From: an uncultured Muribaculaceae bacterium
GTDB lineage: Bacteria; Bacteroidota; Bacteroidia; Bacteroidales; Muribaculaceae
Length of the DNA stretch: 12,134 nt
NCBI GenBank assembly: GCA_905207535.1
Contig: CAJLLX010000056.1
Location: 1 to 12,134, forward strand
Direction: 5' to 3'
In this document: one piece after another, positions 7,377 through 12,134 of the stretch
Layout: each line of letters starts with the position of its first letter
How positions within the stretch are numbered: the first letter of the stretch is position 1
Notes under the pieces: model-generated
Database searches by the model: none
What the model was told of the DNA's origin: nothing
The model's input: the letters and a program-made list of their open reading frames with translations, nothing else
Program-made: the position numbers and the translations under genes

Positions 7377-9107
7377 ATGAATTTTAGCGGCACAGTGGAT
7401 TTCCGGCCCAAATTGTGGTCGGCTCTCCGCCATTACAACAGCAAGAAGCTGCAGGCCGACCTGATTTCGGGCATCGTAGTGGGCATAGTGGCTCTGCCTC
7501 TTGCCATCGCTTTCGGTATCGCGTCGGGCGTAAGCCCCACGGTGGGCCTTATCACCGCCATCATCGGCGGTTTTATGGTATCGGCCTTCGGCGGCAACTC
7601 GGTGCAGATCGGCGGCCCAACGGGCGCGTTTATCGTGATAGTTTACGGCATCATCAGCCGTTACGGGCTTGAGGGATTGGCCGTGGCCACGTTTATGGCC
7701 GGTCTGATACTGGTGGTGATGGGTCTTTTCAAGCTGGGAACAGTGATAAAATTTATCCCTTACCCCATTGTGGTGGGTTTTACGGCCGGTATCGCGCTGA
7801 CCATCCTCTCCACGCAGGTCAACGACTTCTTCGGCCTGGGATTGAAAGACCTTCCGGGCGAGTTCGTCTCGAAATGGGGTGTATATTTCCGTAATTTCGA
7901 CAAAATAGATGTGCCGACGCTGATAGTGGCGCTGGCCTCGCTTGCGGTGATCATCGTTACGCCCAAGATTTCCAAGCGCATCCCCGGGGCGCTGACCGCC
8001 ATCATCCTGGTGACGGGCGCCGTGGCGCTGATGCGCACTTTTTTCCCGGAGATAGCCATCGACACCATCGGCGACCGCTTCGGAGCGATGAAGACCGACC
8101 TGCCCGAGGTGCAGGGGTTCTCGCTGACGATGGCCAACATCAACTTGCTGCTCCCCTCAGCCTTCACCATCGCAGTGTTAGGCGCCATTGAGTCGCTGCT
8201 GAGCGCCACAGTGGCCGACGGTGTGACCGGGTCGCACACCTCCACCAATACCGAGCTGATCGGGCAGGGTATGGCCAACATCGTGGTGCCCTTCTTCGGC
8301 GGCATCCCCGTGACCGGCGCCATAGCCCGCACCATGACCAACATCACCAACGGCGGCCGCACTCCGGTGGCCGGTGTGATCCATGCCGTGGTGCTGCTGC
8401 TGATCTACATCTTCCTGATGCCGCTGATCAACTATGTGCCGATGGCATGTCTGGCGGCCGTGCTGGTGATAGTGTCGTACAACATGAGCGGCTGGCGCAC
8501 GATCGCGGCCATGTTCCGCAACCCCAAGAGCGACATCTCGGTGATGGTAGTCACCTTCCTGCTGACGGTGGTGTTCGACCTCACCATCGCCATAGAGATA
8601 GGCCTGCTGCTGGCTATCGTGCTGTTCCTGCGCCGTGTGATGGAGAACACCGAGATCAAGGTCTACTCCGAGCAGCTCGATGTGGCCGAGGGCACCGACC
8701 TCGACGCTTCGCACCACGAGGTGCTCGATGTGCTCCCCGGGGTGGAGGTCTACGAGATCGACGGCCCGTTCTTCTTCGGTGTGGCCACCAAGTTCGACGA
8801 AATGATGCGCACCACCATCGGCGACAAGCCTCAGGTGCGTATAGTGCGCATGCGCAAGGTGCCCTTTATCGACTCCACCGCGCTCCACAACCTGGAGATC
8901 CTCATCACCTCGTCGCAGAAAGAGGGGATACACATAGTGCTGTCGGGTGTGAAGGACAATGTGCGCGAAGTGCTGGTACACGCCGGCATCGACCGCCTGA
9001 TCGGCGCCGACCACATCTGCCCGCATATCTCGGTGGCCGTGGAGATGGCCAACGCCATAGTGCGCAAGAACGAGCGTGAAGGACAGATGAACGTAGCTGT
9101 GCAGTAA
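7377..9107 (+). CDS. SulP family anion permease with C-terminal STAS domain
   Basis: This 576-residue inner-membrane transporter belongs to the SulP/SLC26 family, whose bacterial members carry sulfate, bicarbonate or dicarboxylates. The length is normal for the family. An amphipathic start with QADLISG precedes a run of hydrophobic helices (residues about 28-425). Conserved SulP stretches are visible: VALPLAIAFGIASG early, VQIGGPTGAF at about 75-85, and GGIPVTGAIARTMTNI at about 308-325. A cytoplasmic STAS domain covers about 455-570 and includes PFIDSTALH (Ser500, the position corresponding to the phosphorylated Ser of anti-sigma antagonists). The substrate cannot be set from sequence; no carbonic anhydrase or sulfate-assimilation gene lies beside it. 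The gene has its own promoter and a repeat-bearing leader. The ATG at 7377 fits the start of the conserved N-terminus. Confidence 0.95.
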   Translation: MNFSGTVDFRPKLWSALRHYNSKKLQADLISGIVVGIVALPLAIAFGIASGVSPTVGLITAIIGGFMVSAFGGNSVQIGGPTGAFIVIVYGIISRYGLEGLAVATFMAGLILVVMGLFKLGTVIKFIPYPIVVGFTAGIALTILSTQVNDFFGLGLKDLPGEFVSKWGVYFRNFDKIDVPTLIVALASLAVIIVTPKISKRIPGALTAIILVTGAVALMRTFFPEIAIDTIGDRFGAMKTDLPEVQGFSLTMANINLLLPSAFTIAVLGAIESLLSATVADGVTGSHTSTNTELIGQGMANIVVPFFGGIPVTGAIARTMTNITNGGRTPVAGVIHAVVLLLIYIFLMPLINYVPMACLAAVLVIVSYNMSGWRTIAAMFRNPKSDISVMVVTFLLTVVFDLTIAIEIGLLLAIVLFLRRVMENTEIKVYSEQLDVAEGTDLDASHHEVLDVLPGVEVYEIDGPFFFGVATKFDEMMRTTIGDKPQVRIVRMRKVPFIDSTALHNLEILITSSQKEGIHIVLSGVKDNVREVLVHAGIDRLIGADHICPHISVAVEMANAIVRKNEREGQMNVAVQ

Positions 9108-9187
9108 GCGCCTCCACCGGAGCCGGGACTTTCGCCGGCATTTGCATCGCCGCAGCTCCTTGCCAAAGCAAAAAATCGGAGGGAATA

Positions 9188-9219
9188 TTTGCAGGAAGCA
9201 AAGAAAATGGCTAACTTTG
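9188..9219 (+). promoter_or_regulatory. Promoter of the alpha/beta hydrolase gene
   Basis: TTTG at 9188-9191, a 20-nt spacer and TAACTTTG at 9212-9219 match the Bacteroidetes sigma-ABfr consensus exactly. The predicted start near 9226 leaves a leader of about 28 nt to the ATG at 9254. The hydrolase is therefore independent of the upstream SulP gene. Confidence 0.85.
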
Positions 9220-9253
9220 AGAAACAGAAACAAACCAAACAGCAAAGATTACC

Positions 9254-10186
9254 ATGAAAGCGATGCGAATGTTGGCAGCGATGCTGCTATGTGTGGCCGT
9301 GGCGTTGCCGTCGGCAGCTAAGAAGAAACAGGCAGCGGATGCCGCCGACGCCCCAAGACAGTGGACACAGCTGCTATGGCCCGACGGAGCGCCCCATCCC
9401 AAGACCATAGCTCCGGACAAGGACGGGAAGATACGCGAGGCCAAGAACTTAGGCGACACCGCCAAGGTGCATGTGTTCCTCCCTGCGCCCTCCAAGGCCA
9501 ACGGTCAGGCCGTGGTGCTGGCTCCCGGCGGGGGCTATGTGTGGCTTGCCATCGACAACGAAGGCTTCGGGTGGAAAGATTTCTTCAACGACCGCGGCAC
9601 GGCGCTGATAGTGCTGCAATACCGTCTGCCCGACGGAGTGTGGCAGGTGCCCCTTGAAGATATCCAGGAGGCAGTGCGCCTTGTGCGCCGCAACGCTCAG
9701 GCATGGAACATCAACCCCGATGCGATAGGCGTAGGCGGCTCGTCGGCCGGCGGCCACCTGGCTTCCACAGCCATCACCGCCTTCGAGCATCCGGTCAACG
9801 AGGATCCGGTGAGCTGCCGTCCCGACTTCGGGATACTGTTTTATCCGGTCATCAGCGGATTGCCCGACTACAGCCACGGCGGAAGCCGCACGGCGCTTTT
9901 TGCCGGTCCGCTCACCTGCGAGCAGGAGAAGCAATTCAGCAACGAGCGGCATGTGACGGCCCAGACCCCTCCGACCATCATCTTCTTCAGCAGCGACGAC
10001 GACACAGTGAATCCGGCCAACGGCCTGCTCTTCTATCAGGCGCTCTACGACGCCGGCGTGCCCGCCTCGCTGCACATCTACCCCGAAGGGCGCCACGGCT
10101 GGGGAAGCAACCCCAACTTCAAATTCCGCCAAACGATGCTGCACGACCTCTCGTCGTGGATGGACAACCTGCAACCGAAGCCCTGA
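9254..10186 (+). CDS. Secreted alpha/beta hydrolase, probable carbohydrate esterase
   Basis: This 310-residue protein has a signal peptide of about 22 residues (KAMR, then a Leu/Ala/Val core ending PSAA before KKK). The mature part has the marks of the esterase/lipase branch of the alpha/beta hydrolases. An oxyanion-type APGGGY (about residues 92-97) is followed by WLAIDNEG. The nucleophile elbow GGSSAGG has Ser164 in G-x-S-x-G. The acid is in SDDDTV (Asp249 likely), and the catalytic His281 is in GRHGWG. Relatives in Bacteroidetes are often annotated as acetyl-xylan esterase, xylanase-associated esterase or prolyl-oligopeptidase-like hydrolase. An exported esterase acting on acylated glycans is the best reading, but the substrate is inferred. 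It has its own consensus promoter and ends before the palindromic terminator-promoter at 10255. Its size and catalytic residues are complete. Confidence 0.92.
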   Translation: MKAMRMLAAMLLCVAVALPSAAKKKQAADAADAPRQWTQLLWPDGAPHPKTIAPDKDGKIREAKNLGDTAKVHVFLPAPSKANGQAVVLAPGGGYVWLAIDNEGFGWKDFFNDRGTALIVLQYRLPDGVWQVPLEDIQEAVRLVRRNAQAWNINPDAIGVGGSSAGGHLASTAITAFEHPVNEDPVSCRPDFGILFYPVISGLPDYSHGGSRTALFAGPLTCEQEKQFSNERHVTAQTPPTIIFFSSDDDTVNPANGLLFYQALYDAGVPASLHIYPEGRHGWGSNPNFKFRQTMLHDLSSWMDNLQPKP

Positions 10187-10232
10187 CAGTCGCCCCGCGG
10201 CCGACAACGACAATGGCGGCGGGGAAGATAGG

Positions 10233-10264
10233 TTTGTACGGAAATATATTATTTACTAACTTTG
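10233..10264 (+). promoter_or_regulatory. Promoter of the DUF3078 operon, nested in a palindrome
   Basis: TTTG at 10233-10236, a 20-nt spacer and TAACTTTG at 10257-10264 match the Bacteroidetes consensus exactly. The -7 box is identical to the one at 9212-9219. It lies in the left arm of the inverted repeat 10255-10294. The predicted start near 10271 leaves a leader of about 145 nt to the ATG at 10415. That leader is unusually GC-rich and has a run of eight G at about 10349-10356. Confidence 0.85.
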
Positions 10265-10303
10265 TGTGCCGCAACTGCGGCGCACAAAGTTAGTGCATTT
10301 TTT
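10255..10303 (+). terminator. 40-bp inverted repeat with T-run: terminator-like hairpin overlapping a promoter
   Basis: The left arm 10255-10273 pairs with 10276-10294 over 19 bp with a single G-U wobble (10267/10282) and a 2-nt centre. A six-T run follows at 10298-10303. RNA arriving from the upstream hydrolase gene would fold the whole hairpin and should terminate. RNA started at the nested promoter (near 10271) would hold only the right arm and escape. The termination role is inferred; the palindrome itself is plainly visible. Confidence 0.75.
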
Positions 10304-10414
10304 GCTCCGGCGGTTCCCGCGGCGAAGGCCAAGCCGGGCCAAGCGGCGGGGGGGGACTCGGCAGTACAACAATCATTTATCATCAAAACAATCATCACAA
10401 CAGCGGTTTCTACT

Positions 10415-11905
10415 ATGTTACAGCGGATATTGACAAGACTGACAGGATTGGCTGCATGCATCGCAGTCACGATGACAAGCGCATCGGGCCAGAGCCTTTT
10501 CGACGAGATGATACTGGACGGGGAGACCGTGAGCGCCTCGGCCGACACCACGACGGTGAAGCCGGTAGTGAAGGAGACACGGTCGACACGCCAAGGGCGT
10601 CAGCGACGCAATCCGCGCAAGCAAGTGGAGAAGGTGCCGTCGCTGTGGGATCTGACCGACGCCAACGGCATGCCGCTCGACTCCACCTACTACGGGCCGC
10701 AGGAACTGCTCCCCGACCCCTACATGGATGTGGACGCATGGATGATGCCCCGAAGCTTCTACATGCCGGCGGTATTCATCAGCTACGACGGCACACTGGC
10801 CGGAAAGGTGGCTGCAGAGGACAATCCGCTCGCCATAGAGGGGCCCGACCCGGAGAAGATGAACTGGGCCGACAAGACCGTGATCCGCGACCGCCGTCAG
10901 CAGCTGCGCTTTCAGCAGTTTATGATCGAGCATCCCGAGCTGGTGCCCTACAACCTGGAGTCGATGCCCCGCGCACCGAAGGAATTTGTGATGACGGTGG
11001 ACCCCTCGACCGCCAAAATCAATGTCACCGAGTTTACCCGCGACGTAAAGGAGATGACCGGCACCGCGCCGAAGCTCAACCTGGGGCGCATCAACTGGCT
11101 GCACACCTTCGACGGGTCGCTGCATTTTTCGCAGGCATACATCTCGCCCAACTGGTATCAGGGCGGCAAATCGAACCTCAACGGCATTCTGTTTCTGCAG
11201 TACAATGTGAAGCTCAACGAAGCCTTCCACAAAAATCTGATTTTCGAGACCAACGTGCAGTATAAACTCGGCGTGAACAACGCGCCCGACGACACAGTGC
11301 ACGCCTACAACATATCGGAAGACCTGTTACAGATAAACACGAAATTCGGTCTGAGAGCATGGAAACGGTGGTACTACTCGGTGACGGGACAATTCAAGAC
11401 CCAGCTGCTCAACAACTACCAGATCAATTCGGACAAGCTGCGGTCGGCGTTCCTCTCTCCGGGTGAGCTGAATGTGGGTGTCGGTATGAGCTACAACTAC
11501 TCCAACCGGAAAGGGACAGTAAACTTCGCAGCGAATATCAACCCTCTGTCTTACAACATGAAAATGTGCACGAACGACAAGCTGAATCCGGTATCGTTCG
11601 GCATCGAGGAGGGGCACAAGACGATAAGTCAGTATGGTTCGAATGTGGAGCTGACCTTCAAGGCCAAGCTGGCGTGGAACATCGAATACAACAGCCGCCT
11701 CTTCGCCTTCACCAACTACGAGGTGTCGCAGGGCGACTGGGAGAACACCATCACCTTCAACATCAACAAGTACCTATCGACCAAGATTTTCGCCCATCTG
11801 CGCTATCAGAGCGACGCCAACCGCTTTGAGGAGACCCACTGGCACAAATGGCAGTTTAAGGAGATATTGTCGATCGGCTTCAGCTACCGCTTCTCCCGCG
11901 CATGA
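10415..11905 (+). CDS. DUF3078 domain protein, probable outer-membrane beta-barrel
   Basis: The ATG at 10415 is preferred (496 residues). It is directly followed by a signal peptide (MLQRILTRLTG, a hydrophobic core, cleavage near SASG before Q), and the alternative in-frame TTG at 10262 lies inside the promoter palindrome. After an Arg/Lys/Gln-rich linker (about 60-75) comes a region with many Pro, Met and Tyr. The C-terminal half (about 235-496) matches the DUF3078 pattern: SQAYISPNWYQGG (Asn246 to Gly251), SNLNG, then alternating aromatic and polar strands such as YYSVTGQFKTQLL, ending in SIGFSYRFSRA. This looks like an outer-membrane barrel. DUF3078 proteins are common in Bacteroidetes and have no established function. 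The stop codon overlaps the next gene's ATG, which indicates translational coupling. Confidence 0.9.
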   Translation: MLQRILTRLTGLAACIAVTMTSASGQSLFDEMILDGETVSASADTTTVKPVVKETRSTRQGRQRRNPRKQVEKVPSLWDLTDANGMPLDSTYYGPQELLPDPYMDVDAWMMPRSFYMPAVFISYDGTLAGKVAAEDNPLAIEGPDPEKMNWADKTVIRDRRQQLRFQQFMIEHPELVPYNLESMPRAPKEFVMTVDPSTAKINVTEFTRDVKEMTGTAPKLNLGRINWLHTFDGSLHFSQAYISPNWYQGGKSNLNGILFLQYNVKLNEAFHKNLIFETNVQYKLGVNNAPDDTVHAYNISEDLLQINTKFGLRAWKRWYYSVTGQFKTQLLNNYQINSDKLRSAFLSPGELNVGVGMSYNYSNRKGTVNFAANINPLSYNMKMCTNDKLNPVSFGIEEGHKTISQYGSNVELTFKAKLAWNIEYNSRLFAFTNYEVSQGDWENTITFNINKYLSTKIFAHLRYQSDANRFEETHWHKWQFKEILSIGFSYRFSRA

Positions 11906-12134
11906 GCCTTAAAGTACTGATATCCGGCATGATATGCATCGTAGCATCGGCCACGGTGCAGAGCGTCGGCAGCGTGGAGCTGCCCGACAGCTCGTGGGTG
12001 GCCCATCCCGGGGTCACAGCCGCTGAGATGCGGGCCCTGCTTGAAGAGACCCGGCGCGACGCCGCCGAGGGGATATGGCGCACCACCGGCGACGGCACCG
12101 AGATAGCGCTGATCAGCGGCCGCAGCCGCGGCGG
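11902..12134 (+). CDS. Secreted protein of unknown function (3' end outside window)
   Basis: The ATG at 11902 overlaps the TGA of the DUF3078 gene by 4 bp (ATGA), and the frame stays open to the window end (77 codons visible). It begins MSLKVLISGMICIVASATV, a plausible signal peptide of about 20 residues. The following sequence has a helical part (AAEMRALLEETRRDAAEGIW) and then TTGDGTEIALISG, which looks like a short beta hairpin. I cannot assign a family. Overlap with the gene before it suggests both products act together in the cell envelope; this is inference. Confidence 0.72.
   Translation, partial: MSLKVLISGMICIVASATVQSVGSVELPDSSWVAHPGVTAAEMRALLEETRRDAAEGIWRTTGDGTEIALISGRSRG

Noticed and set aside
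9122..9145. Possible terminator after the SulP gene (GCCGG / CCGGC hairpin)
   Set aside because: The stem is only 5 bp with an 8-nt loop, and only a three-T stretch follows, so it is too weak to call.
8178..9245. 355-codon minus-strand open frame over the SulP gene
   Set aside because: The product is a His/Gln-rich antisense shadow; the + strand encodes clear SulP and STAS motifs.
10190..10225. GC-rich hairpin after the alpha/beta hydrolase stop codon
   Set aside because: The CCCCGC/GCGGGG pairing has mismatches further in and no T-run follows. The palindrome at 10255-10303 is the better terminator.
10281..10294. Divergent minus-strand promoter from the mirrored TAACTTTG in the palindrome
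   Set aside because: The mirrored -7 box is simply the other arm of the palindrome. No TTTG lies about 20 nt upstream on that strand and no minus-strand gene follows.
10262..10414. N-terminal extension of the DUF3078 gene from a TTG at 10262
   Set aside because: The TTG lies in the -7 box and upstream of the predicted transcription start. The internal ATG at 10415 is immediately followed by a proper signal peptide.

Overview
The window looks like chromosomal DNA from a GC-rich member of the Bacteroidales. A gut Muribaculaceae-type lineage is my best guess. Evidence seen directly: three promoters fit the Bacteroidetes -33/-7 pattern (TTTG, about 20 nt, then TAnnTTTG), the leaders are AT-rich and lack Shine-Dalgarno sequences, and the gene content is typical of the phylum (DUF349-repeat protein, DUF3078 protein, large secreted SGNH hydrolase with a type IX-like C-terminal tail). 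The genus is inference. All real genes read on the + strand. I see no tRNA, rRNA, CRISPR array, insertion sequence or phage gene.

Layout. 3-1874 is the 3' part of a DUF349-repeat coiled-coil protein, ending at a strong intrinsic terminator. 1875-2263 is a 389-bp intergenic region with that terminator, a candidate promoter, a 17-bp direct repeat with a GACGCACG palindrome, and a 19-bp tandem repeat just before the next gene. 2264-6964 encodes a 1566-residue secreted multidomain protein. In order it has a signal peptide, four ligand-binding-like modules arranged A-B-A-B by a 441-residue internal duplication, a SusE/F-like beta region, an SGNH/GDSL-type hydrolase domain, a LamG-like domain and a type IX-like sorting domain. 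6965-7376 holds a textbook terminator, a perfect 20-bp palindrome, a promoter and a leader with four AGGTAC elements. 7377-9107 is a SulP anion permease with a STAS domain. 9254-10186 is a secreted alpha/beta hydrolase with its own promoter. 10187-10414 carries a promoter whose -7 box lies inside a 40-bp palindrome that also works as a terminator-like hairpin. 10415-11905 is a DUF3078 outer-membrane-type protein, and it overlaps by 4 bp (ATGA) the start of a further secreted protein cut by the window end.

Functionally, two genes encode exported hydrolases suited to removing ester groups from glycans, and the large one also carries several binding-type modules. The SulP transporter and DUF349 protein are housekeeping-like and have separate transcription signals, so the window appears to be a string of independent units plus one two-gene operon. 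I found no complete new defence, mobile or biosynthetic system. The most interesting points are the repeat-built architecture of the 1566-residue protein and the repeat and palindrome structures in three leader regions.
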